Below, piece by piece: positions 39,231 to 51,740 of a DNA stretch of 64,000 bases; positions within the stretch are counted from its first letter, which is position 1; every line of letters starts with the position of its first letter. This stretch comes from Haematobia irritans. Lineage: Eukaryota; Arthropoda; Insecta; Diptera; Muscidae. The DNA is taken from the NCBI RefSeq assembly GCF_050003625.1, contig NC_134398.1, positions 81,314,003 to 81,378,002 on the forward strand, written 5' to 3'. Both the position numbers and the translations under genes were made by a program. The notes beneath the pieces were generated by a model. The model made no database searches. It saw nothing but the letters and a program-made list of their open reading frames with translations, and was not told where the DNA came from.

Positions 39231-39749
39231 TTGTGTATAGTGATTGATTTATATGTAAGTTGGAGATAATAGTTACGGCTTAACATTTATGTTAGCCTGG
39301 TAGATGATGTTTAGAATAAGATATTTTGTAATTGTTCTATGTATTTGAAATTTGTATTAATTGTTTAATTTAATTTAACTTAATTAATTAATTAATATTA
39401 TAAAAACATGTTTATAGATCATACCTCCACACCTCTTATGAAGCAATTCAACGAAAATTGCGAAATATTAGGACGTATGAATTGAAAATAATAAAAACAA
39501 ATAGATCTCAAGCTTGGCAAAATAAAGAATTTTATTTAAACTAAAAAAGATCGAACAAGAAACAAAATAAATCAAGATAGAAGATTGAATATAGATTCGT
39601 CCTTGTAAAAAAAAAAACATCTCCAAAATTTTGAGCTAAGTAGATCCCATTGAAGTTATTCTTGAAATCATCTCGAAATTATATTTACATTTTTCGAGAA
39701 TAGGTAGCCAGATTTTCTTCACAAGTATAGTATTGAGATTACTTTGAAC

Positions 39750-40215
39750 GCCGATAAGATAGAAATTTTGCTCGACTCCGACTCCGGCGAAACAAAATTT
39801 GAAAAACACTTCATATCTTTCTAACTAAAGAAATATTTCGACAAATTGGATTCCATTAGGGGTTTCAATCGAACATCGAAGTACCGGATTACAGGCCATT
39901 CAAAGTGTATTTATACGGGTGAAATTTCACGGTGATGTAAAAATTAGGTTTGAATTGTCCATTTTGAACGTATTAAAATATCGATTTTTGACCATATATA
40001 CTCATGATAAAGGCACAATTTTAAGGCAATATAACAGTAGAACCTAACGTTCTGAATTTTTGGCAGGCATGTCGAGTTCGAAGATAGGTCATACCGGACA
40101 ATTTTGTGATATAGCAACACATTCAAACTCAACCGTCGGCCCAGATTTTGAGATATCCCTACATAATTACTTGAGAAATATACACCCGATGTCTTTGGAA
40201 GCTTGAAGTGTGGAA
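39750..40215 (+). repeat. GACTCC-type element remnant, copy 2, inverted
   Basis: Reverse complement of 22,070-22,570: shared blocks TTGCTCGACTCCGACTCCGG, GGCATGTCGAGTTCGAAGAT and ATCCCTACATAATTACTTGA (plus strand here). Ends are missing. 39,230-39,750 to its left is AT-rich with no gene seen. Confidence 0.75.
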
Positions 40216-42070
40216 CAAACACTAAGTAAAGGGCAATATGTATACCTACCGGTGATCATATATACCATCAGTACCGAGAATGATATTCAGCTATAGGTCA
40301 TATCGTCAGGTTCCTTCCCTTAGAAGTCTCTGTACATTAGAGACATCCCTATTCGAACTACATTATCTCAAAGTATTACTATAGCAGCGAACTAAACTTT
40401 TATCTCATTGATGGACCTATATAGGTCGGCATACAATTCAAGAGAACACTGTGGTTGAAGCGACTCGATTTACCTGAGATACGCTCCAGATGTACCCCAT
40501 CCCAGATACAAAGTTCCTCAACAGGAAATTAGTTAACCTTAAAACACTCTTTTTAATCCAATTTTTATCAGCGAGCTTGATAATTAAAATTCTTGCGGAG
40601 ACTATATGTTACTATTTAATTTTCTTTCTATAAGGATGGGTGCCCCAATTAAAATTAAGTTTGAATTCTTCGGTTTACATGTTGGGCCAATCATGCTTCG
40701 ACACCAATTTAATGAACTCCTAAACAAAGGATTCCCCATCACATACATATTTTTAGTTTTACAAAAGCCAACTATACAAATATCCGTTCACACATTATAG
40801 CTATTTGTCGATTTCATCTGTGCGATGATGCATATGAGCGCTTTCATTACTACTTACAAAAGTAGTCAAAATTTAGCCAAAGAGTACAATTAACTAGAAT
40901 TATTGGTTAAATATTAGGAAATTTGCTAGTCTTACGCCAAGTCTACAATTTTACTTTCTCACAATTGGTGGTCATAAAATCAATATTTGTTATCTAAATT
41001 GGACTAATAGCCCGAAATCTAACCTAGTTGGACTGAAATCTCCATGGATTTGAGTTAATTATCAAGCACGGAATAATTTCGTTCAAAACATAAGATATAG
41101 TGGCAGCGCATTTCTCTTTCTGCAATTTCTCATGACTGACACAGAATTCAAACACATATTTTTGTATTCGTTTGTTTACTTTTTTCCGACATTGTTCTGA
41201 TCTGTTTCTATATAGGTTTGTTGTTATTTTTGGACTAATTAGGTTACCTTACAAATAACTGTACCATGGTAATATATTCCATACTAAATCCACCTTTATA
41301 AAGCGCAAATGTATTAATATGATAGAGAAAAATATAATAAACATAAAAATTCACAAAACATAAATGATTGTTAATTTTTTTTTATTAAAAATATATGAGC
41401 GTGAGTCCGTATACAATGGGGCCGATTATATCGATATACATATTTCACTAGAGACCAAGCAGGGTTAACAAGGGGGTTTAGTTGGTATTAAAAGCATGTA
41501 CGTGTTGTTTCGGCCTATGGTGCGTATGAAACACATGTATTAACGGGAATCGTAGTCATACGCAATCTTGGACACAAAAATAAAATGCCAGTCTTCTTTC
41601 AATTCGGCAAACATCTTTTGCATTAGAGGTTGTAATAGACCTTTCGACGATGCACGGTGGCCCGTATATAGACGGATCCAAAATGTGTCCACCAACTAAC
41701 AATAAAAGGTTTCACCATCCTACCAGTAAACAGCTGAGATATATGCAAATAACAAAAATTAACGCTATTTTAACAAATATATACACTTTGGTGATTTTGC
41801 GAATGGTATATTCAACAATATTTCCTGCAAAACTCAGTACAAATCATAATGGTACCACAATTAGTTCAAAAGTTATAAAAGTTTCAATTCATATTTTCAA
41901 ATCCCAAGAAGTTTCAATTCTGGTACTTGTTTTTATTTTTTCGATTCGAAGTGTAAGAAGAAAGTCATTTCCGTTGCTTAGTAAAATGCGGCAAAAATGT
42001 GCACTGAACCCCTCTAACTCTGGTAAAATAGTGCGATTCTGTGAATGTACATTTATACCTAACTCGGAAC
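40216..42070. other. AT-rich stretch, no gene recognised
   Basis: Frames here (e.g. 41,650-42,087) have no domain-like features and a composition like the surrounding non-coding DNA. No TIR, LTR or tandem repeat was seen, apart from scattered short motifs. Confidence 0.5.
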
Positions 42071-42099
42071 GGATTCAACAAAATTAGGCACACTTCACG

Positions 42100-42795
42100 T
42101 ACTATCAAATATAATTTTTGTGCAAATTTTTCTGCAAATCAGAGTAAAATCCTGGCTGCTGGGGTCATATAAGTGGATATCGGGCGTAAGTTACATATGG
42201 GAGCTAACATATATATAAATCTGAACCGATTTCAACTAAGTTAGGTATGCATAGTTAGATTGTTAGTTCCATTACATGTGCAAAATTTCAAGTAAATCGG
42301 AGTGAAACGTTGGTCTTCGGTTGTTATATGAGTCTAACTCGGCGGAAGATTTGTATGGGAGCTATATCTAAATCCGAACCGAAAGTCCATTGAATTTAAC
42401 ACACTTCACTATATCGCTAATTGTACTCCTTGTGCAAAATTTGCAACAATTCAAAGTACAATTTTGGCTTCTGGGGCCATATAAGATACTGACAAAATGT
42501 GATGTTACTTCACTTGTATGGCCCCAGAAGCTAGAGTTCTACTTTGATTTGCATCAAAGGAGTACAACAAGCGATATAGTCAAGTGTGCTAAATTTGGTG
42601 GATATCGGTTCAGATTTAAATTTGACAGCTAAACAGAATTTCATACAACCGAGGGGTCCAATTTTCAACGCCTACAGGTCAGCCAGTGGACCCACAAACT
42701 TGCAAACTTAGGGGAAAACACCTCCGTTCAAAAGTTGCAGAATTATTTCCAAAAAGCGATTTGGAACCACTGAGAGATGGTCGACTTTAGGTCGG
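42100..42795 (-). repeat. Muscid-type interspersed repeat, minus-orientation copy
   Basis: Contains GGGAGCTATATCTAAATC/GAACCGA blocks, the reverse complement of the ATCGGTTCAGATTTAGATAT core of the element at 522, plus several copies of GTGCAAAATTT. It ends near GGTCGACTTTAGGTCGGC. Non-coding and diverged. Confidence 0.6.
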
Positions 42796-43011
42796 CTCTA
42801 TTTTGGTTTTAGTATAGATAAAGGCAAACTAAACAAGACGTGATGCATTGGTTTGCACGGTTGTCTTACGTACAAAGAGTCATATTTACAGTCCCTGCAA
42901 AAAAGTGCTAACAATTCTGAGTGTTCTAAAGCTTTACTCATTTGTTTCATTCTAAGTGTTACAAACAGTTTGGACTTGGCTATAAAAATTGTCATTCAGC
43001 TTAAGTAAAGT

Positions 43012-45092
43012 AGAAAGTCGGGCGGGGCCGACTATATCATACCCTAAACCACTCTTACTGAATTAGTAAACATCAGCATTTGTGGGGTAACATTGATATA
43101 CTCGTAGGTATGGGAGATAAACCGCAGTTGCATATTTAAGAAAATTAAGGGGTACATGTTTGTGGGTGCTTTGTATCAATCTGACTATAGCTCATAGTCA
43201 GTGTTGCCAGGGAAAATGTTCGGTTTACCCTACAAGAACAAAAAAAGTTCCCTACTTTCCCATACATTCCCAAACAATTTTCCCTATAATATTTTTCGTT
43301 AAATTTAAACAAATTTTACAAAACAAAAATGGTTCTAAGTACTTTATTATCTTAAAACATGAATATGCAACGTATATAACTTAGTATAAAAATTTGTATT
43401 ACCACCACGGTTGCCACAGTTGGTAGAATTCTACCCAAAATAGTAATATTTTGTTAAATCTCTTTAAAAATAAAATTTTGAAAAAAGTTTCTATAAACAA
43501 ATTTTTGTGAGATTTTTTTCTATAGAAATAACATTTTTACAATAAATTTTATAGAAATAACATTTTGAGAAAAAATTCCATAGAAATAAATTTTTTTTGT
43601 ATATTTTGTATAGAAATAATATTTTGAAAAAAAATTTCTATAGAAATACAATTTTGACAAAATTTTCTATAGAAATAAAATGTTGACAAAATTTTCTACA
43701 GGAATAAAGTTTTAACAAAAATTTCTATAGAAATATTTGTTTGGTAGATTTTTGGTAATCTTCAAATATTGTTAGATTTTTTTTTGGCACTAGTGGTAAC
43801 TGTTGTTACCAAACATTGTTAAAGATCAAGCCTTGCCGGCTTCTAATTTCCTCATCTAGAGCCACCAAAATGTAAAAATTATCACAAATTGTGTTGAGTG
43901 AAAATATTAGAAAAACCCTACGTATAGGGCATTTCCCCTACTTCTAGCAACACTGGTTGTAGTTGATAGTTGATATTGCACCAACGGAGTTAGTATGCCA
44001 CTAACATTGAGCCCATATTTAAAAAAGAGAAAATCGTTCAATTAGCGTGGGTAATAAATCCAAATTTGTAAAAATCGAGCAATATTCTTATGTACGTATA
44101 AATACGATCGGCTAGTACATCAAAATTTGAAATTTGAGTAACATTGGTTAATAAATAAGAGTACTATGGCCAAATTTGGAAAAATCGAGCGATGCATATA
44201 TGGAAGCTATATCTAAATCTGAACCAATTTGCATAAATTTTGCGGGTTTGATTAATACCACAAAAGGTTACCTTGTGAAAAATTTGAGTAAGATCAATTA
44301 AGACATGAGGCCTGTATGGTCAAACATAAGGTTATTAGGGGCGAATTTTTCAAAATCGGGCGATACATATATGGGAGCTATATCTACATCTGAACCGATT
44401 TCGATGAAATTTTGCACATATAGTTAGTACTATAGAGGACTGGACCTGGCCAACTTTGAGTAAGATCGGTTAATAAATAAGGCTTCTATGGCCAAATTTG
44501 GGAAAATCGGGCTTCTATGGCCAAATTTGGGAATATCTAAATTTAAACCGATTTCGATGATTTTTTTGCATATATAGTAAGTGCTGTAGAAGATTATATT
44601 TAGCCAATTTTGAGTAAGATCGGTTGATAAATACGGGTTTTATGGGCAAATTTAGACAAATCGGACGGAACATATATATGGGAGCTATAGCTAAATCTGA
44701 ACCGATTTCATCGCCCTTCAGACGTGAAGATTACCTTTTGAAAAAAAGCGCAAATGGGGTCCATTTTTCGAAATCGGGCGATACATATATATGGGAGATA
44801 TATCTAAATTTGATCCGATTTCTTCTAAATTCAATAGCGTTCGTCCTTGTGTCCAAAAAACTCCCTTACAAAATTTCATCAAAATCGGTTAATAATTGCG
44901 ACCGGAATCCTGTGAACAACAAATACATGGACAGACTGACGGACGGACGGACACCAAGCGCTAGATCGACTCAGGAGGTGATTCTGAATCGATCGGTATA
45001 TATTTTATGGAGTCTAAAATCAATATTTCTGGTAGGCACATTTTTTGGCAGATCAAACTTATTATACCCTGACCACTATGTGGTTTAGTGTA
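43012..45092 (-). repeat. GTCY-microsatellite repeat, minus orientation, with nested MITE
   Basis: The left edge AAGTCGGGCGGGGCCGACTA is the reverse complement of the right end of the element at 522-2054. The right part has GGACAGACTGACGGACGGAC (GTCY tract complement) near 44,930 and ends TTATACCCTGACCACTATGT. The interior repeats GGGAGCTATATCTAAATCTG. It is split by the CAGTGTTGCC MITE at 43199-43955. The 154-codon frame inside is a repeat by-product. Confidence 0.8.
43199..43955. mobile_element. MITE with TIR CAGTGTTGCCA, hAT-like
   Basis: Left CAGTGTTGCCAGGGAAAA, right CTAGCAACACTG; 757 bp. Flanks CTCATAGT and GTTGTAGT match at 5 of 8 positions, a weak 8-bp TSD. The interior includes CACGGTTGCCACAGTTGG and an array of the 29-bp CTATAGAAATAAAATT module (43,440-43,740), also present in two other elements. 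Confidence 0.65.
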
Positions 45093-46425
45093 TATGTTAA
45101 AAACATAACAACAATCAAAAATTATAAGAAACAATGAATGCGTGGCATAAAAGTAGAAAAGAAATAAAAAGGCACTGGTTTAGAAGTTGAACCAAAATGT
45201 ATGGGCTTTATTTAATAAATTATTGTTCGTCAAACAATATTTACCTTCGTAGAAGCGAGAGAGTCTCAAAGAGAAAAACAAAAAGCTTGGATGCCGAAAG
45301 GCGGGGGTTGATGACATTTGACGTTAGAAAATGTCCTTATTTTCGTACCGAAAGGCAGAAAAAGGCATAGACAAATCCTAACGGAGGGATTACACTTGAA
45401 AATGATTATATGACTGAAAAGGGGCTCAAAACCAGAAAAAGTAACATAAATAGTATTAATAATTGACTAATATAATTTGAAACAAACGAATACACTATAA
45501 TTAAGGTAATTAACAAAAAATTATTAATAATTAATAATAATTAATTATGGGCTATATTGAACTCTTCTTTCCGTATAATGTATGTGCATTATTATCTTCG
45601 AGAACCAAATAATTACCACAAGTCAACTAAGGGGCACAAATGGTGGGACTCAACAGAATCGCTGCGCTAAGTTAGCCTCTTCAAACTGACTTATATGGAG
45701 CCGTTTGGCTTCCTTAGCAATATGATTCGAAATGTAATAATATACCATAGTGTTTATTTTTGCCATTACCAATAAATACATCCACTATTCTCTGTGTACC
45801 TTCAGGGCGGTGGGGAAAACGTTAAATTACCACCTTTAGTATTTAGTTTTTATGATTGATTGATTTGTTGCTTGCTGTGCAAATGATTGATTTCGTTTTA
45901 ATTACATCCCTTAGATTTTCTATTTACACAAGGGCTGTGGTTTGTTTTTATTTCTATATAAACTTGTCGATAATCATAAAACGAATTTAAATATAATATG
46001 TTAGAGTGGGTTCCACCAAGTGAGTTTTTAACAAAAAGGATCGCCATTTGATACAGAAACGTACAAGCAAAATTATACACCGACCTAAATTTTACTCCTC
46101 AAACAAAAATTATTTTTGCAATCAAAAAAACCGTTTGCAAAAAACCATGGAAATGAGTAAAACGTAAATAGAATGGACCATTGGTTTCTATCAGGATTGA
46201 AAACTTTTTTCATTATGGTACCATGGTACCACCGCGACAAATTTGCTATTAAATTTATTATTAAATTCAAACACCATTCCACACCATTTAATTCTGCATC
46301 AATTGTGTAACTATTGTAAAATCAAAAAAAAAAAATGATTAGGAATTCAGAGGAAATGTATGTCATGTTTAGAGAAGCAAGAGACAGAAACTTTGTTATA
46401 CAGTAACACATTGCTTATCTCACTA
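45093..46425. other. AT-rich stretch, no gene recognised
   Basis: Only low-complexity runs (e.g. TTAATTAATAATAATTAATT near 45,520). No TE terminus or coding signal that I can support. Confidence 0.5.
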
Positions 46426-46565
46426 GCAAAAAACAGGTCAATAAGGATACTACTAGAATGTGTGTGGTGTGTAGGAAGTGATGCATTTGTTGGCTAAAGG
46501 CCTAATGACAACATGGGAGAACAAATATTACTATCAACCATGATATTAGAATTAAAATCACAATA
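46425..46565 (-). pseudogene. LINE-B-like endonuclease fragment
   Basis: The plus-strand text TACTATCAACCATGATATTA followed by GAATTAAAATC resembles LINE-B at 27,345-27,375 (around the GDFNSN motif). Short and diverged. It ends just before the mariner insertion. Confidence 0.4.
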
Positions 46566-46602
46566 TCGCTGTAAGCGAAAGTCAAATTTCCAACGAATCA
46601 AC

Positions 46603-47692
46603 CGATGGCGGTTCGGAAACTTCTTAGCCTATCAATATTTAGTTTTTCAAAAATATTTTTATTTTTCAATATAATCTGAAACTTCAATACACTTAGTCCA
46701 ACCCTTTTCTAGCAATTCTATCCCTCGCTTAAAATAGTTTTCCTCAAGGTCTTCAAAATAGTGGTTTACAACTGTAATTGTTCTTCATTTGAGGTAAAAC
46801 GCTTGCCAGCAAGCAATTTTTTTAGATTTGGGAACAAGTAAAAGTCACTGGGAGCTAAATCAGGAGAATAAGGTGGGTGGTCAAGCAACTCGTACTTTAA
46901 TTCGTTGATTCGTTGATTGATGAAAAATTATTTTTTGTGTTGTAAGCCAGGACGTATTTCGCGAATTTGTACATTTAATTGATCCAAAAGATTGCAATAG
47001 TACTCTGAATTTATTGTTTTACCCTTTTGCAGATAGTCAATCAATAAAATACCTTTGAAGTCCCAAACAATCGTTGCCATAACCTTACCAGCCGATTGAA
47101 CGCTTAAAATCCATTTTATTTCGCTTAAAACGATCCGAACAAGCTTGAGAAATGTTCATTCTTATGCGTTTTTGATCGACTGTTGACAAATGCGGCACCC
47201 ATCTTGCAGAAAACTTTTTCATCTGTAGTTCTTCATGCAAAATTAAATGGACTCGATCATTTGAGATATTAGCAATTTCACGATCATTTAATACCATATC
47301 ATGCACATTGGCTACAATTTCTTTTGTTGTTGCTGTTTTTGGACGTGGTTCATCTTCAATGCTTGACGACCACGTTCAAATTCATCAACCCAATTTTGTA
47401 CTGTTGCATATGAAGGAGCACTTTCACCTAACACACTCACCATATCATTATGAATTTCTTGTCCGGATAAACCTTTTTTATGTAAATATTTAATGGCAGC
47501 ACGCATTTCTAATTTTAAAAAAATTGCGGATGAGTCTTTTTTGAACACCTGTTTCTATATGAAGGAGTTGCCAGATTGAAACAAAATTTAACATGTGTTC
47601 ATAACAGAGATGGAAGTTTCCAAAACACTTAACTTTTTTCTGTTTATACTGCGCTTTTTGTGCTAGGCTAAGAAGTTTCCGAACTGCCCTCG
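46603..47692 (-). pseudogene. mariner transposon, transposase gene broken
   Basis: TIRs CGATGGCGGTTCGGAAACTT (left) and, as complement, CGAGGGCAGTTCGGAAACTT (right); TA follows the right end (47693-47694), while the left TA is mutated. The minus strand encodes a helix-turn-helix N-terminus (IKYLHKKGLSGQEIHNDM, SYATVQNWVDEFERGRQALK), then MHDMVLNDREIANISNDRV, ILHEELQMKKFSARWVPH, and at the end the PPYSPDLAPSDFYLFP motif. The part that should hold the second catalytic aspartate (HQDNAPAH) is deleted near 46,925, and frameshifts separate the pieces. Non-functional. Confidence 0.88.
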
Positions 47693-48262
47693 TAGAATTT
47701 TCGCGTCAGTGGATTCAATCAACGCCCCACCTTCTTCTGACTATTGATGCATTCTAGACCGCAAATTCGAACCATATTGTCCATAAAATCTTTGGATTAA
47801 CTATCATGCAAACTGTTAATGATGTCAATTATAAAATTCAAGAAAAAGTGAAGAAACCATAGTGACACGTAAAACTAGATTCGTTATTGAATGTTATGGA
47901 AAAATAGGCAAATGAAAAATCCGTAAAGTAGACATAAGGGATATGCGTAAAAACAAGTGATAATAGTAAAATAAGTAAGTATATAAATAAAAAGGTAAAA
48001 ATAAGTGATATTAAAAATGATATATCTATATAGGTATCTAAATAATTAAGGTTTGATAGTAACAGTGGGAGGCTCAGTTGTTCCCGGTTTCATCCAAAAA
48101 GTTATTATTCGGGAAATTACTATTTTGAGTATGTAGGCGAAACCCATCCAATACATTGTCACGTACAACACATATTGGAGTATCATCCTGATGACGCCTT
48201 ATGTGGACAAGCCCCTTGAAGGTATAAGCAGAGTGTATGACCTGACTCTTTTTTTAGTAATA

Positions 48263-49432
48263 AAGGGTGATACGGTCAAAATTTGGTCAATATAAACTTG
48301 ACGTATTTCTTTCAATTTTGCATTTAAAAAATCTGAACACCCCTCATTTTGAAGGTGTGTGTGTAGAATGTTGCTCCTATTTTGATTTTGGAATTCACTC
48401 TTCAGTTGTCAAAATGCCGTCCAAGCAAGAAGAGCAGCGTATCAAAATTTTGCTCACGCATCGCGAAAATCCGAGCTACTCGCACGCAAAGCTGGCAAAA
48501 TCGCTAGAAGTTGCCAAATCAACCGTTACAAATGTAATTAAAGTGTTTGGGGAACGTTTGTCGACAGCCAGGAAGTCTGGATCGGGGGGAAATCGAAAAC
48601 CGGAAGCCGCTGAGACGACAAAGAGAGTTGCCGGTAGTTTCAAGCGAAACTCTAACCTCTCTCTCCGAGATGCCGCAAATAAGCTGGGTGTATCGTCTAC
48701 AACGTTGCATCGAGCCAAAAAATGAGCCGGACTATCGACTTACAAGAAGGTAGTGACTCCAAATCGCGATGATAAACAAAATACGACGGCCAAAGCGCGA
48801 TCCCGGAGGCTGTACACGACGATGCTGACGAAGTTTGACTGCGTGGTAATGGACGACGAAACCTACGTCAAAGCCGACTACAAGCAGCTTCCGGGACAGG
48901 AGTTTTATACGGCAAAAGGAAGGGGAAAGGTAGCAGATATTTTCAAGCACATAAAACTGTCAAAGTTCGCAAAGAAATATCTGGTTTGGCAAGCCATCTG
49001 TACCTGTGGCTTGAAAAGCAGCATTTTCATCGCTACCGGGACTGTCAACCAAGAAATTTACGTGAAAGAGTGTTTGAATAAACGTCTGCTGCCTTTCCTG
49101 AAGAAACACGGTTGTTCCGTACTGTTTTGGCCGGATATGGCATCTTGCCATTACGGTAAAAAGGCCATGGAGTGGTACGCCGCCAACAACATGCAGGTGG
49201 TTCCCAAGGACAAGAACCCTCCCAACAAGCCAGAGCTCCGCCCAATTGAGAAATACTGGGCTATTGTCAAGCGGAACCTAAAGAAGACCAAAAAACTGCT
49301 AAGGACGAGCAGCAGTTCAAGGCAAACTGGCTTTCTGCGGCGAAGAAGGTGGACAGGGTGGCTGTACAAAATCTGATGGCAGGTGTCAAGCGTGAGGCCC
49401 GGCAATTCGGATTTGGAAAAGCGAAAGCCTAA
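48263..49432 (+). pseudogene. DD37E-type IS630/Tc1 transposon, 3' end lost
   Basis: 5' terminus AAGGGTGATACGGTCAAAAT after TA (48261-48262). Transposase from ATG 48411: helix-turn-helix MPSKQEEQRIKILLTHREN and SHAKLAKSLEVAKSTVTNV, second HTH LSLRDAANKLGVSSTTL, then a premature TGA at 48723. The frame continues with KARSRRLYTTMLTKFDC, MDDETYVKADYKQLPG (first D), LFWPDMASCHY (second D) and PELRPIEKYWA (E). There are 37 residues between D and E. A one-base shift near 49,299 moves the C-terminus (VDRVAVQNLMAGVKREARQF) to another frame, ending with TAA 49430-49432. The matching 3' TIR was not found within several hundred bases. Dead copy. Confidence 0.88.
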
Positions 49433-49889
49433 CTGAATATTTTTCCTGAATTTATGAAACGTAGTTTAGGAACTTTTATGTTGCAAGTATTACAAATTCA
49501 AGTGAAAATGCTAATTAAGTCCTCAATTTCGAAGAACGGTTTACCGTCTATACGCAGGTCAGCTGATAGTCGACACTAAATTTTAACAACCATCGGTGGC
49601 TGCTTGATGGATGTGCCGATGTACATTTGTCTTTTCGACGATGATAAATTTTTGAGGTTCAGAGAATTAAGCCGTCCCATTTTTGTTGGCGTCGACTACA
49701 TTTACTAAATGTTTGTTTCCTATGAGTAAAAATTTTGAAAAATTTTTACAGAAACCTTACTAAATGATTTTGGTTGTACATTTAACATTTTTAACACATT
49801 ATTTTTTAATATATGCATATAATGTTACTAAACTAGCATACAAAATTGGGATACATATATTAATATGTTAGGAAATATTGTATTTGGGA

Positions 49890-51740
49890 CATAACAAAAT
49901 TGCTTGAATATAAAGTGTCAAATATTAAATCACGTCGATATAAATTACTACACCCTTTTAAGGATCTCGGAAAACTGTTGGATCGGAGACTAGATTTTAT
50001 ATCACACATATTTCTGACCCATTTGAAACAAGGAATTTGCATAAGCGTAGGAAGGCCTCTGGGGAGGGGGCTTAGACCCCCCCAGAAAAATGTTAGCCCC
50101 CCCCCAGGAATTTGAAAACCTATTTACGATTTTACATTTTTATAAAAATTAAACAAGTATATACTCGTACAGCGCACAAAGTTCCACTAAAGACTTTCAT
50201 GAACAATCGAATTACTTGGGTTGTGGTAGAAGTCTGATATTTATGAAATAAAGCTGTGGTTGAACTTATGATTTAGTTGAATAAAAAATAGTAATTGATA
50301 TTAAAACTATTCTTTCATGAATTAATATCTTAATAATGCTGCAAAAAAGCGTCGCCAAAAAAGAAGTGAAAATGTTCTTTTTGGGTCTGGAAGTAGTACA
50401 AAATTGGCGGAGAAGCGATGAATATAATATGAACTTGTCATAGAACGAATGTCCACAGTTTCAACAACCGTTGCAATGAATTTGCATCACTTCTTAAGGT
50501 GTGATCTGAATTCAGTGTTTTGAATGTGAATTAAAAATTTTGTGATATTTTCCCAAATAAATAATTTTTATACTTTTTTATGATTTTTAATGCATTCTAA
50601 TGCTTGTTTGAAACGTTTTTCAAATATTATCGATTTTCTATAATGGATTTAGCATTTTTGTGGCAAAATTTGAATAATTTGTACCATTTTATTTATTCTT
50701 ACTCTTTTTTTAAACTATTTGGAAAAAGAAAACAAAAAATTACGCATTAAAAAATAAAAAAATGAAGTAAAAAACGCCCTGTGTAGTTAAAATAGTTAAC
50801 TTCTTTGTGAGGACATTTTTGGAAGTGCATTTAAAGTTGTGCCTTTAGAACAACTTCCAATTTTTTGCTGGGAAAAGTGTGGAACTACCCTACGGGAAAT
50901 GGATCAACCACAGAACTGGTACAGGACTAGTCCCTGGTGTGTATGGACCAGTCCCAGTTCTGATCAAAACGTATGGAAGGGACCGTCCACTTTAACATGG
51001 GTTTGTCATCGACGGAGTAAACTTACATTTTAGGACGCGTCTTGGACTCATCCCAAAGGACACGTCCTGGGACAATTTAGCAGGAGCAACCCATAAACAG
51101 GTCCTCAGGAACCTGTCTCGGACAAACTCTTAGAACTCTCTTTCGATTTGGGCTCCTAATCGAACCCGAAATGAAAAACAAAATTTTTGAAATATGTCGA
51201 ACAAAAGGTTATTCTGATAATTTTATTTCACTAAATGTGAAAATTGCAACTAACTGGAGCACAGGTACCACTTCTGTGATAGATCCGTCAGTGGCAATTT
51301 GCACCAATTTCCCGTAGGTTACTTTTAGTTGCTTTATTATAAATTGATTGTCGAGTTATTTTGATGTCTATTTTTTATTCAATTTTATGAAATAAAACAT
51401 TAGTTGAACCTATAAGTTCAGTCTATAAAGTTTTAGCTAGGGGGGCTAGGAAAATTGTCTAGCTACGCTAATGGGAATTTGTACACTTCACTTGTGCATC
51501 GAATCCTTGAATATGGATCTGTAATTTGGAACCCACAGTATCATTACAATCGTGTTGAAGCTGTACATAAACAATTTTTACTGATTTGTTTACGGCGAAA
51601 CAACTGGACACCTCAAACCATGCCATTTTACAAAGAAAGACTTCACTTGTCAAATTACCTACACTGAACAAGAGACGTACCATGCTGAATACCATGCCAT
51701 GCTGAATACCGTACCATGCTGAATATCTGTTTTGCGGTTG
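49890..51740 (+). pseudogene. Jockey-type LINE RT C-terminal fragment split by a TIR element
   Basis: 49,890-50,031 reads DLGKLLDRRLDFISHIFLTH (RT thumb); 51,474-51,740 reads NLYTSLVHRILEYGSVIWNP, VEAVHKQFLLICLRRNNW and YKERLHLSNYLH. The two are separated by a 1434-bp TIR element flanked by the same 8 bp. Further deletions and frameshifts make it a relic. Confidence 0.7.
50040..51473. mobile_element. TIR element CATWAGCGTAG with 8-bp TSD
   Basis: Left CATAAGCGTAG, right CTACGCTAATG (complement CATTAGCGTAG). Perfect 8-bp TSD GGAATTTG at 50032-50039 and 51474-51481. Just inside are C-rich tracts (AGACCCCCCCAG and AGCCCCCCCCC left; CTAGGGGGGCTAGG right). The interior carries an ATCGAATTACTTGGGTTGTGGT-like piece also found near 58,675 and a GGACCAGTCCCAG-rich block (50,880-51,130). 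No transposase frame. TSD length fits hAT or P superfamilies. Confidence 0.8.

Noticed and set aside
39360..39400. TTAATTAATTAATTAATATT run as a TTAA-type transposon footprint
   Set aside because: Simple low-complexity sequence; no terminal repeats next to it.
41650..42087. 145-codon plus-strand frame
   Set aside because: Composition matches the surrounding non-coding DNA and no motif is recognisable; treated as chance.
44624..45088. 154-codon plus-strand frame
   Set aside because: Lies entirely within a minus-oriented GTCY repeat copy with no coding signature.
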